From assembly GCA_030268105.1 (NCBI GenBank), contig BSDZ01000016.1, positions 255,501 through 319,500 of the forward strand: 64,000 nucleotides of DNA, written 5' to 3'. Under the pieces are notes generated by a model. It saw only the letters and a list, made by a program, of their open reading frames with translations. It was not told the origin of the DNA and ran no database searches. Source of the DNA: Volvox africanus (lineage: Eukaryota; Chlorophyta; Chlorophyceae; Chlamydomonadales; Volvocaceae). Positions 52,896 to 64,000 of this stretch are shown here, one piece after another. The position numbers and the translations under genes are program-made. Numbering within the stretch: the stretch's first letter is position 1; each line of letters starts with the position of its first letter.

Positions 52896-54398
52896 TTGCA
52901 TCAGCCATGCATCAACATACAAACATGTACAGCCATCGGCAATGGAAGCAGCCCCGAGGTTAAGATATTAACGGCCCCGACGTTCTGCCCGTCGTCATGC
53001 AATGCCCATTCATTCCAGCCTTATAAGAACATTATACGTAGAAGTACCAGCGAAATTTTTGGACTGAAACCTTTCCAAGCATATAGTAAAGCCACTACGC
53101 GTCGTTTTTCATTTAAATGGAATACGAGTTGTGGTATTGTTTGACGTCATGCAACCAGCCGCAAGCAAGCACCATACGCGGTTTGAACAAGTGACGACTG
53201 TAACAGAGGCGAATCCTCTAAAGGGGCCTTAAGTCTGTCCAAAACTGGCGCACATTCTACAACTGACACCGTTGTACGAAAGCTCGCATGCAAGTGGTTC
53301 CATGCGCCTTGTCCAAGTATGCGTTAGATCTATTGTAACTAATATATTATTACGCAATTAAGCTATTGTCATAAACAACCAAATTACGACAAGTCAGTTT
53401 CACAAGTCAGTTTCAATGGCGCTTCTGCGCCATTCGCCCTGTTACAACGACGTATGGGACGTGCGCGCTCGTGTTGCATCGCCCAAAATATTTGAATATC
53501 AAGTGTATAGGGAGCGCAAGGCAGGGCCGACAAGGGCAAAGCTGCCTGGCGATAGGCGCAGTGCATGTTGTCCGTAGGCTGTTTGGCTTTCGAACGGAAG
53601 GAGTGGACTGGCGAACGTCCAACGCAAACTCGCCCTAAGGATTGATGCTCAGGGAGAGGCGAGCGCCATCGAAAGAGATGTACTGTTAATGAAGGTTGAA
53701 ACATTATACCATACATCCTTTGGAAGGCTCCAGAGAGCCCACGTGAAGCGGATAGCTGGCAAGTCACACTTCAAGTCGCACTTCGCTTGTGAGTTTTAAG
53801 AGAACACAAAACGTTTTTGCATGGAGATTGTCCCTCCTGCGTAGCGGTATGGAAATTAGTGTAGCTAGATGCAAAATAGCATGCATTTGCATCTCATTAG
53901 ATTCAAATGCATGTGATGTTGTTGTACGTGATGTTGTTCAAAGGCACCGACACGTATACACGCATCCCTGCTGTTCGCAGAAAACGGCATCAGATGGTAT
54001 GGGAAGCAGCAAGCAGTACATATCAGATGGGGAATTTATTTGTTACTCTCAGTGAGGATATCAGCATTAGGAGTACTGCGCTCACCGTCCTAGCCTTCTG
54101 CAGTCCTGCCTGACCCCATCATCAAATCGCGTTATCGTCCTTACCTTTGCCACATGTAAAAATGCGTACATAAAATGCGATTAATCCCCATTTATGAGTA
54201 CAAGTAGCTGTGGTCGCGCTTGGGTGCCACGCACGGGGCCTCCTGTTCGTAACAGTGTTGAGGTCGATGCCTAACACTAAACTCGAAAGGTCCATATATG
54301 TATAAATTGTCAAATTATGTTACTTTACTAAATAAGCTTGTCATATAAAAATCTGTCATTCAGTTCGTAGGCTATTGTATGCCTGACAGTATCTTACT
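52896..54398. other. Intergenic, no gene recognised
   Basis: Short frames only, and no repeats matching elsewhere in the window. The last few hundred bases should contain the promoter of the secreted protein gene at 54399. Confidence 0.5.
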
Positions 54399-57300
54399 AT
54401 GGCAAGGACGAGCATAACGGTGGTGATATTTTTTGTTGTCTGCGCTTGCCGAGTACATGCCAAAATCGAGAGAGATGTGCACATCACGCGTCGAAACACG
54501 CTTGCTGGCGAGCGTATTTCAGGTGTCCACTTTACCCGAATTTGATGAAATCACAGGGTGTTAGAATGCCAACAATTAATATACAGGAGCTCTCTTGTAT
54601 ATTCTTGTATACTTAACCAGTATCTGGATAAATTTCCTGCTGCCCGATGTAGCTAACGGACGGCTTCCTTTGCCTTCATTACTGCCATGTCTTGCCGATG
54701 CTTCGAGAAAACATACTGCCCGATTTTAGGTGCCCGATATTATCTCGAGGGCCTCTGGTGGCGCGTAGGCCGTGACGCAGTGGCTGCTTGTCCCTTAAGA
54801 CAGCGTACCGCACGTGCCTACCAACACCACTGAAGTCATACGAAGTCACACGTCACGTAATTGACGTCTAATTACAATTTTAAACCGCTTTGTTTAAGCT
54901 TCGAACCCCCGCATTCGTCTACAGTCTTCTCACCTGTGCTATGTCCTTCGTATGGCGCAGGGGGCTGGTGGTACTCACTCAAGCCAAGAAATGGTACGCC
55001 CCCATAGAACGCTCTAGCCCTCCTGCTCAAAGTCACCAGTTGGGCTTACCTGGATCTTCTCCTATTCGTTCCTCCTCCTCAGCTTCTACATATTGCGGGC
55101 TTCGTGACTTCCCACCGCCCAATAACGGGTACGGCGCCAGCCGGCTGTACTGTATCTTCCCATCGTACGACCATTATTGGATGTGGCAGATTTCTAAGGT
55201 AGGTTTGGGCAACGTTACTTGAAGCTTTGGGATCGTCGGTACCGACTTCGCCGGAAAAGAACCATACAGATCTCGCATACAACCTAAGCTGTCAGTTTGC
55301 GAAACTCTCTTTTGCCGAACTGGGTACTGTGAGTACTATGAGCTGAGGGAGGACACCGAGCTGGGACGTATAGCTCCGCCACCTGGGCCTTTCGTATCCT
55401 TCCCTGCCCTGGAACCAGAGAGTGGCAGCCTGTGCGATATACGGCAGCAGTCCAGAAGCCACCTGCCTGCCCCCTTGATAATCTCCAAGAGAAATAACCC
55501 AAAGGAGATCTTTCTGGAACTGGGTCGAGATACCAAAACTGAAAAGAAAAATGAACGGACGAATATATTCCGGTTTTCATGGCCTGCTAGGTATAGTAGC
55601 CTGGGTGTGTCCGGCTGCCTCGGGGCTACTGTCCCCTTCCCTGTTGGAGATCTGAGCTCTCCCCTTCCGTTCCTGCCCTCCCTGGACAGGTGGACGGCAG
55701 CAGCACCCGCAACCTCTCCAGCGGAGACAAGATCTTCCTGAGTATCTACAACCCCATGCCGTACAAGTATTGCCAAGTAAAGTCCAACGTAATATGCGGT
55801 GAGTGACGACGAGAAGCGGGCAGCAGCCAGAGAGGGTGCGTAGTGGCTGAGGGGACGGAGGTGGGGGAGGGGCTCCGATAGAGGGATGCAGTATTGATAA
55901 GGTTAGGAAGGTGACAACAGCGCCATGCCCATCGCCTATCGCCCACCTCACAACGCTCACACAAAGGCATCCAATGGCGCAGTATCTTGTATCACTTTCT
56001 AACGGACCCAGCCGCTGTTGCCACAACTGCTAGTTAAAGTGACCATATCGAACCACGCAGCATGTAAGCAAATTTCTGTTCTGCTGGTTCTCTTTATCCA
56101 CCTAACCTACATGGCCTTCACACACACACACACATATATATAGGGTCTTGTCCAGACTGCACGGCCCCTCACACTTTGACATCGCAGGCTCCCAAAACGG
56201 GAGCGAGTTCGTCATTGAGAAGGCCACTGGCTCGGTGCGTTACCCCATTAAGGTCGAGGTGTGGTGTGGTGCGGTGTGGTGCGGTGCGGTGTAGTGGGGT
56301 GGGGTGTAGTGGGGTGGGGTGGGGTGATGAAGGATGAAAGGATTCTGACACTGAGTTCGCCCTTGAGCTTGCACAATATGTTGCAGTGCCGCCTTCCGAC
56401 AGCTACCAACAGCCGACCGAACCCGCTGATGGCAGAGTTTGTGTTTTCCACATCGGGAGTGCCCTTTGGGGGAGCGCGCCTGAGCTGCATTGGGAATCTG
56501 GGGGAAATCTTCGGGCCGCAAGTAACTGTAGCTTCGCGTTTCCCACTTCAGTGAACCCGGCAACTTTCACACGCTACATTTTCGTCGCCACCAGCAGCAA
56601 GAAGGCCAATAGTAAACTTGATTACGCATTCTGTTGCTTATTTCCGGCTCCTATTTGCGGCCTTCCCAGCTACCTAGTCTACCTTCCAACTTTTTCACCT
56701 TCCCTACCTTCGACGGAGATACACGTCGCCCGCACCATCGCGTTTGGTCATACTTTACAGCAGCGTCTACAGCAGTGTCATACCTCGTTTACTCGACTTT
56801 CAACCTCCCTCCTCCCTCCTCCCTCCTCTATCCTCCCTCCCTCCCTCCTCCTCCTCTATCCTCCCTCCCTCCCTCGTCCCTCCTCTATCCTCCCGCACAC
56901 TACGCACGAAAATCACTGTGCCCATCCACGTGCAAGCAATCACTGCCTTCGAGTGCATGCTTGCGACTTTCCCTTGCCGCATCTTTCACAGGGCCATATC
57001 AGTTACTAGTGTCATTGTCACTGTCGCTAATATGTTTTTTGTGCGGTTGCCTACAGGGCTCGATCAACCTGGCTACCGACGATGTGGTTCTTAGGGCATC
57101 AGGTCGCTATTGCAGGTGAGGTGGGGGAGCGGGATGGTCGGGAATGTCTATCGCTGAACATTTCTGTGTACGTCAGCTCATACGGAGACATGTAAATTGA
57201 ATGACCACTTGTAATCTCCTGGAGGTCGATAGCGTCACCATAGCACCACCAACACAGTCTCCGAAGTGCAACCACCAGCCCATCCATGTATCCGCATACA

Positions 57301-60108
57301 GTTCGTTACCTGCCACCATTCCTGCATCCCTCCCCCATTCGCCTGTACATCCCTCCCTTCCCCGCCTCGTCCCGCCCCAGCCTGATCGGCAGCGGCCACG
57401 GACAGCAGCTCACATGCATCACCACGAGGAGTCAGGCTACCGTCTTCCAGTTCCTGGCTAGCTCCTTTTCGCAGTCGCAGATTGTCAACAAGCTCACTGC
57501 GCGGCCCTGCGGCGGCTACTTCTATTGTGAGACTCGGGAAGGGGGCCGGGGCGGACATGCGGGTGGGTCCCATGGAAAGCTGTGAAGGTGGAGGACGGCT
57601 GAAAGGGACGGCAAATAAATATATAATACCCCGTAGTGGGTGGTAGCAAAGAATGAGAACTGCCATTGCCCATCGCCCACTGGTTGTTAGGGGCCACCCA
57701 TGACGGACCTTTGGGTCCATCGAAAAGGCATTTGTAAATTACTTCTTTTTAGCCGTCTCCGACATTCTTGCATTCTTCTTCTTCTTGTGCATGCGTTTTG
57801 GGGACGGAGGTTAGGTGTGTAACAGGGCCTGAGTCGGTGTAGGAGAGATGGGTTAGGTCTGCGTCGCGTGCTCCTCTTCCTCCTCGGCTACGCAGCTCCA
57901 TCATAACAAAGCACGGAGAGGGGAGAGCGTTCGGTCATTATACCGGATTCAGCGGTCACCTCGGCGGGTCTTTGAATTGTGTTCGTGTCATTGTACTCCC
58001 GATGTGCATATCCCCTTGGATACTGGATATTACGCCGTCCTTCCCGCAATGTCCGCCTCCCTTTTCCCCCTTATTCCGGGATCCTGGACTCCGGGCCTCC
58101 TCAACGAACATTGCCACCTTGGCCGGCCGTTTGCTGGACGGCCGGCACGACGTAACCCTCTTGTCCCATGTACAAATCTTCGGCACCCATGCACGGCTCC
58201 TTGATGATGTACAGCCCTCGCCGTGCCGACGCCAGACACCGTCAGCTGCAGCAATCCTGTTAACATCGGCTTCACCACTGGCTTGACAATGGCCCTCCAG
58301 GATCCGGGCAGGCCCATCATCGAGGCGGGAACCGGTGTTTCGTTCAAGTCGTACGACGACTTCTACACCTATCATGTAAGTGCTAATGCCGTAGGGAAAA
58401 AGTGATGCGACGTGATCTCATACACCCGGCAGCATCGTTACCTTATTTGGAATGATGTCATCTCCCGATGACGTTATCTCTCCGGGGGCCAAAAGTCGAT
58501 GGTGCTCAGCCATACTGATTGGGATAGGATTTTAATCTGGGCATGTTCGTCCGGGCCTCCACAGACTCCCGCTAAACTGCAGATTACAGTTACTGCACAC
58601 ACACCCGGCTTCACTCCAGCCCAACCTGCTTACGTCTAACCTGCTTGCCTCTCGCACCTCCACACTCTACAGGTCGCCACTTGGATGCAGCGCAATGACT
58701 CAGTGAGTACCTTACGCGGGCGGACTGATGCTTCAGGTTTGGGTATGCCTCCACGGCGGGGACTTAGGGCCCGCCGGCGGTCCGGGCAAGGGCATCCTGT
58801 CGCCCAGCCTTTCACGTGATTCGTGGCGTGCAGCGTCCATCGCCCGATCGTTCTCAAGGTCCCCCTCCGCGTGATGTTGCGGTGGATGACTCCCTCTCTA
58901 CAGCAGTGCGAGGTCTCGTTTATTTGCCTTCCCCTCTTCTTTGCGTCATCCGCCGTTAAGCTGTGGCGCGGCCCGCATTTGTGCGGCGGCCTGGGCGCGG
59001 CCCCATCACTGCGGCATCCGTGCACCAGCAGCTGACCCAGGAGCCCATCCATCAGCTCATCGCTTTTTAACATACGGCCTCCAATACTGGCTACACCACT
59101 TGCCCAGTGCAGACTAGGGTTGACCAGCATGCAGCGTGGGGAAAAACATTATGGGATCTTAAATCCTCGTTGGATTCGGATTCCAATTTGGAAGGCGGGC
59201 GACACGTCACACAGTCTCAAGTCTTGAGATAAGACACACAAATTGCGGGAGCTCATTCATTCAGCATACGGGCGATGCTGCATACAGCAATCAATACCCC
59301 AAGAGACTCGGATTCAAACTGACGGGATGTACGACGACTTGAACCCGAAATCACGGTATCCCAATAATGAGTCATGCCGACATTGGGCTACGACTGCTCC
59401 CATCGCCCGTATACTTTCTTCCTCGGTGCCTGCTCACGCACTAAACAGTGCAATAATCACTCCTATTAGGAAGAAAGCTTCCGGCTTTCGCACACAGATA
59501 TACATTTGTTGATAATTTTTTACAAATCCTTGTATGTCCCTCCCGTATCAGCAGGGTGGAGTCCCTCATTAGGCCAGAGCTCTCACATCTTCGTTGCAGC
59601 CATCCGTCTCCAATCCCATCACATCCTCCCAGGAGAAACACGTCCCCCCTATCATAGTATCCCTTCCCCCCCCTTGCCTGTTTACTTTGTTTCATCGCGA
59701 TCGAATACCTCAAATGCATAACCTATCACACATCTTCGAGGGACCCCACAGATAGAACCAGCTACAGCGCCCTTCTCTTATCTCTACACCCATGCATCGT
59801 AGTACCATCACAACGATGAACGATGCACCTCTCATCCCATATCCTCTGTTCCTTTTCCTTAGATTACTTATGCTCTGGAAGTAACCAGAGGCAGCGGGCA
59901 ATGGTTTATGATGGAGCGGCTCATCGGTAATGCCACGGGCGGGGTGCTGCTGAACGCCACTGCAGTGGCGCTGAGGAGCTCCCAGAGCGGATCTCCCTTC
60001 TATTGCGGCCAGAAGTTCAAGAACTCAACGGCACTGCTCTGCGACCATCCAGGACCGCTCACGGTGCTGCCTGATGGCTATAAGTACACCTATTACGTCA
60101 TTGCCTGA
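54399..60108 (+). CDS. Large secreted Cys-rich repeat protein (at least 11 exons), unknown family
   Basis: Exons 54399-54522, 55083-55198, 55289-55590, 55701-55798, 56188-56234, 56387-56521, 57057-57115, 57381-57526, 58215-58375, 58673-58702 and 59863-60108 join in matching phase. A signal peptide opens it (MARTSITVVIFFVVCACRVH-A). A ~50-residue pattern then recurs: SGDKIFLSIYN...KYCQVKSN..VICG; TDDVVLRASG..YC...QQLTCITTRSQATVFQFL; ATAVALRSSQ..SPFYCGQ...ALLCDHPG. The common form is D/A-x-[IV]-x-L-(x)n-YC-(x)n-L-x-C, with AT-x-F-x-F after it, which suggests a beta-rich (trefoil- or fascin-like) extracellular repeat. Potential N-glycosylation sites (NAT, NST) lie near the end. An exon around 56553-56610 (PATFTRYIFVATSSKK) may be missing from the model. 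A TGTAA, the algal polyadenylation word, lies at 60443. Confidence 0.6.
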
Positions 60109-61789
60109 AGGTTTTGATGGACTCGGCGATGGAGAGAACTTGACATCAAGTCGCAGCGGCCAAGAGGCAATGGCGGGGAAAAATGGGAGATGGGGAAAAT
60201 GGTGGTGCGTCTTATAAGCTTGCTTGTGGGGGGAGCTTGGGTAGGTAGCGTATGTGTTTTGATTTCTTACGTGAGGAGCCAAAGAGGGGGTGCAAGAAAG
60301 GGTTCTGAAAAGGTGTTCCAATCCACTTTAGAGGGTTAGGGAAACCAGGCAGCAGGTTTATAGGGGGCTTGCAAGGTAAGTTGAAGACGTGGAACCCAGT
60401 ATGAAGCGCGCAAGAAGGTGAGGGAGTACTCACGAGATCGTTTGTAAAGCGTCCGTGACTTCTGGATGGCGGTCATTTTGTGGGCCTTGTGGCTCATTTT
60501 ATGTTGGCACATGGCAGGCAGGCGGGCGGATTCGGTGCTGTGTGTGTTGTTGCAGAAGGCGCCATGCATATGCATGCACGCTAAACGGCAGCAGCACAAC
60601 ACGCGCACGCAGCGAGCGGATGGGCGCTGATATTAGCTCTCACAAATGCACTGGTGACTGGTGCGGTCAATCGTTGCAGTCCTTGTATGGTGGAATCTCA
60701 GAGATGGTGCACTGGCAATGTATGTTATTCAAAAAGGGAGCGACAAATAAATCTGCGAGCGATTCCGCTAATAACTTTTGGCGGAACTGGCCGTATCCGT
60801 GCACTTCAGCTATACAAGAAAGGCCCAGGGTGATTTTAATCATGATGCTCTCCTGGCCTTGAAAGGTACGGTGGTCGTGCACATCGTGGGGTCTGCTGCC
60901 CCAATTATTATTCCTAGCACTGCCATCGTTTTGGGTGACATGCCTCAGAGATATTCAGGATGTACGTGGAAAGGAATTATGCAGATTGTTGTATATCTCC
61001 CAAACTGGTGATAGTGATAACTACCGGCTGATAGGAAAGTCAGGGCATAGGTACCCTATGCTCAGTACAACAAGCCACCATAAAGTCAATTCTTCCAATT
61101 ATAACCTTTCAGAAGCGTCCGGAAGCAAAAATCAATTAATTTTCATGTGCGTTTTTAATATAGAGAATAATCATAATTACTTAAATTCCAGGAAGCCTGA
61201 ACTCAATTACCCGGTGAGACAGATTTTTCTTCTAAAATATTTGTTGAACTCTTTTCATAACCTGTTAAATCAACTAAAGCCTAATAAAGAGAATGTATGG
61301 ATATGTATTAAGGTAAACACATATGATCAACTGGTATCCCTAAGATGGCCCTGAGAGTTAGGGCGTCATGATTGCTTATCAGTGGCCGCAAATTCATCCG
61401 GGCTGCCAACGGCTTGTTTCTTAACTAGTAACAGGGTGGTAAAGGATCTGCGGGGGCCCCAGTTAGAGTATGAGCAGCAGCACGGCTCTTCAGTCGTGTC
61501 CCTGTCCGCCCTCACTGGCAGGACTCATCAGCGTCGAATGCTCCTCCATGGCCCCTAAGGGGGGCGGGGTGGCTTAGAAATCTACAGGCCAGTAGGTTGT
61601 CCAATCGGGGCTTGCGTACATGGATAGGGGCCGCAGAGAGCAAGAGAATCTGCGAAATCAAACGACCCAGTGAACCCTAGCGGCCCAACAACGGGGGTAC
61701 GTGTGCCCAATGGTGTTAAGGTATCTCCGGGGTTCCCTATAATACACGCCAGCCTAAGGGCGGGGTAACCATGATAATAATAATGATGA
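60109..61789. other. Intergenic; contains an AT-rich frame of unknown origin
   Basis: After the 3' flank of the secreted protein gene, 61070-61354 is notably AT-rich and open: IENNHNYLNSRKPELNYPVR, then LLKYLLNSFHNLLNQLKPNK and ICIKVNTYDQLVSL. Its composition resembles the bacterial fragment at 7275-8143 rather than host exons, but I recognise no family. The region 61400-61780 is GC-rich and looks like retroelement debris. Confidence 0.4.
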
Positions 61790-61970
61790 TGATAATGATC
61801 AACTGGTGGAATCAAACTCAAGCGAGTCTACCAGTGAGAGTGTCACAATTACATTAGAGCATGCAACCCTTAACCAGTACGCTTACGCGTAGGGGATACA
61901 GCCAAGCTGCTACTACTTAGCAAGGAGCTAAGGCCAGCCAGTACGGTAATATAATACACATTGGCATCAG
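61790..61970. repeat. Dispersed repeat shared with 26060-26230
   Basis: Shared ordered words are GATCAAC, AAACTCAAG-x-GAGT, GAGAG-x-GTCACA, ACCCTTAACCA-x-TACGCTTAC, TAG-x-GG-x-TA-x-AGCCAAG and AATA-x-AATAC. It is probably an LTR part of the gypsy family whose integrase lies at 26600-27500. Confidence 0.65.
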
Positions 61971-62832
61971 AAGCTCCGAAAGATCCATCTGAAGATCCGA
62001 AGAATAGTCTTTAGTAGCAGCAATAGGGATTTAAATATCAAGACACCCCGGCAAAAAGCAGCAAAGTGATGTAAGGTGGCCAGTCATCATCACATAAAAT
62101 TTGCCCTCTGCATGCAAAAGTTGTCAAAATAGGCATGGGTCGAAAGCTATTCCTGCGCCATCCGACAACCTTTGCTTGGGCGAATGCAAGCGTCGGTGAA
62201 GTGGATGCTAGCGAATGCAGGGTTAGCGTTATCCAATGCGTGGCGTCTATTCGCAGATGAGAAAACAAGCACCGTGCCTGCACGGCATGATGATGAGGCC
62301 TGGGGTGGGTAAAGCCATTCATCGTGGGTCTTGTCCCGTTTAGCTTGCGTGCCTGGTTTGAAACTGTTTGCATATCTGCAGGACCCTCCAAGTACGTGAC
62401 GTGTATTGCAACTTGGGTTTCACTATCCCTTTGGCACGTTTGCCCTGGCATTGACAGTTGATTCATGTTGATCCAATGATGTACGTTAAGCCTCGACGGT
62501 GGAGGTGCGGCAGGCAGAACATCATTTTCAGGGACCCATCGTGTATGTAACCATGGAGCTTTTTTTTATAAAGACCAAGCTGTATTTTACCAGATTCCAT
62601 TGGGTCCAATCATGCCCATGTGAGTCTGGGTGTTCTGGGTGCATGATGTACCAAGCTACCGTCTGTCCGTCCGCCGAAGGTGCAGTACGTCATCGGATAT
62701 CGGCAGTTCGGGTAATTATTAAGGTTTTCTCGGTAACAGCTTATTAGTATTTGAATTATATCTAGCTCGTACTAAGATGATTGCTTTCGCTGCACTTTCT
62801 GTCCTCTTAACGATAGTGCAGACCTAACAAAA
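61971..62832. other. Intergenic upstream of the TFIIIC-like gene
   Basis: Short frames only. The last part, AT-rich, should hold the promoter and 5' untranslated region of the gene at 62833. No motif was identified. Confidence 0.45.
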
Positions 62833-64000
62833 ATGCAAGTGCAAGATCACGTTGGGATTTACCAGACGCCTGTAGGTTTAGATTGTATAAAGTGGTCCCA
62901 AGATAATTTGATTGCCGTCGCAGCTGGCCAGGCCATCACAATTTTCAGTCCTGCGGCACTGGGGGGCCCACGGGCATTTGCCCCATATCGATCAATCGAT
63001 ACTTCAGCTGTCGCTCCGGGATTTACACCAAAGGAATGGCAGGACTCGCCCCAGTTTGCGATGTCGGCCTTTTATGAGGTCAACATGAAAAGCGCTGTCA
63101 GCGACCAGGGATGGCGCAATATCGCCTGGTCGCCTGTGGGTTGTGCGATGTCCGGAGGTTGCTATCTTGCTGCCCTGTCGGCTGACTTCAAAGTAAGGTT
63201 CCCCGACTCCAAACCCTGTCCGCAGCAGGCTCCTGCTGGCACGCACCTTTTCCCGCCTTATAATTTTGGCCTTATGGTTTTGTGAACCTCCTCATCCCGT
63301 GATATTAGCATATGATTCTTCCACGCTATGCTCTTCGTTGTTTGGCAGCTGCTTGAAGTTTGTTGGTATCAAGCGCCCCGTGGCTTGCCCGCGGCGTTCC
63401 TGTTCGCCGCTGCGCAGGTGTTCTTGCTCGCTCCCCCTGTCTCAGCCATGAGCAGTGCCTGGCACGAGGTAGCTGATGTCACAAAGCTTTTTCAGGACTA
63501 CATGGCCGCCACTGGTTGGAAGGTGCGCCAGCACTTATTACCTGCTTGTGCGACGACCTAGATGGAAATGTGGAGAGGCGATACATTCAGGTCGTCGTGG
63601 GCTTTCTCGCTTGACTTTAGCAGACGTGCGACCGCTGCAGCACAATTTACCGCAAGTGAACCGATGGCAGTTATTGGCCTTGCGAGATCATTTCCTAGGG
63701 GCAGTCTGGCGTGAGACAGCAGTTTTGTAAGGGCGCGAATTTCGAAAAAGGGGATACGAGCCATGCGGAATTCAAGACACAGTGTCGCAACGGTGCAGGC
63801 ACGGAACGAAGAGGCAGAGTCAACGTAGAAGGGAGGCACTTCGGGGATGCGCACGTTGAAGAGAAGCCAGGCATTGCAGAGCCCATCGGCAGCTGGAGTT
63901 GTCCTGGTCCCTTATGAATGCTCCAGCATCATGTTGGTCCTGACCCCTGCCCCCCCATCCCAGCTCCTACCTAGCGCGCCCCCTGCCCCTGCTGCGGTCG
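62833..64000 (+). CDS. TFIIIC 90-kDa (delta) subunit-like protein, N-terminal part, cut by right edge
   Basis: TFIIIC recruits RNA polymerase III machinery to tRNA genes; this subunit has an N-terminal WD40-type propeller. Exon 1 (62833-63192) ends at AAA|GTAAGG and exon 2 (63418-63522) follows in phase 0. Motifs fit the family's first blades: GLDCIKWSQDNLIAVAAGQA with ITIFSP, a long loop, WRNIAWSPVGCAMSGGCYLA with ALSADFK, then VFLLAPPVSAMSSAWHEVAD with VTKLFQDY ('...W+E..D.+..L..Y' in relatives). Exon 2 could alternatively start at 63349. Later exons (63523-64000) were not resolved, and the gene continues past the window. Confidence 0.6.

Overview
The window looks like nuclear DNA of a multicellular or colonial volvocine green alga (a Volvox, Eudorina or Pleodorina relative). 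The main marker is a pherophorin, an extracellular-matrix family characteristic of volvocine algae, with its Pro-rich hinge and Cys-rich C-terminal domain (12935-13708). A second, split pherophorin lies next to it. Host genes are rich in short exons with GT-AG introns. Coding exons are GC-rich, while the intergenic DNA is AT-richer and crowded with retroelements. I cannot name the species.

Layout. 1-3826: a decayed Ty3/gypsy element on the minus strand, with a still-open gag. 3827-6390: a cluster of AT-rich repeats and an LTR fragment. 7275-8143: a short, AT-rich, frameshifted piece of bacterial DNA carrying the 3' end of thrS and the 5' part of infC in bacterial order, itself interrupted by a SINE-like repeat. 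9092-14016: two pherophorin genes on the minus strand. 14417-19159: a complete Ty1/copia element with apparently identical 241-bp LTRs, a 5-bp target duplication and one open 1352-residue polyprotein. 19165-28640: gene-poor DNA with hairpins, small repeats and a broken gypsy integrase.

The right half holds most host genes. A seven-exon gene (28641-33469) encodes about 992 residues, with a C18orf63-like N-terminus and a C-terminal SAP motif. An uncharacterised minus-strand gene (35001-37373) is divergent from a granulin-containing papain-type cysteine protease (37883-39621). A seven-exon gene encodes a UPF0174/YaaW-like protein (42460-45927), followed by two small unknown genes (46333-47462, 47563-48526). 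A chain of non-LTR retrotransposons with (CATA)n tails follows (49240-52895), one with an 839-codon open frame ending in a PCNA-box-like motif. A large secreted Cys-repeat protein gene lies at 54399-60108. The 5' part of a TFIIIC 90-kDa-like subunit gene runs off the right edge.

I built exon models by hand, requiring GT/AG (or GC/AG) borders and matching codon phase at each junction. No tool or database was used, so family names are motif-based. The most unusual item is the bacterial thrS-infC remnant. It is best explained as DNA from an AT-rich, probably rickettsial, endosymbiont that entered the algal nucleus and decayed there.
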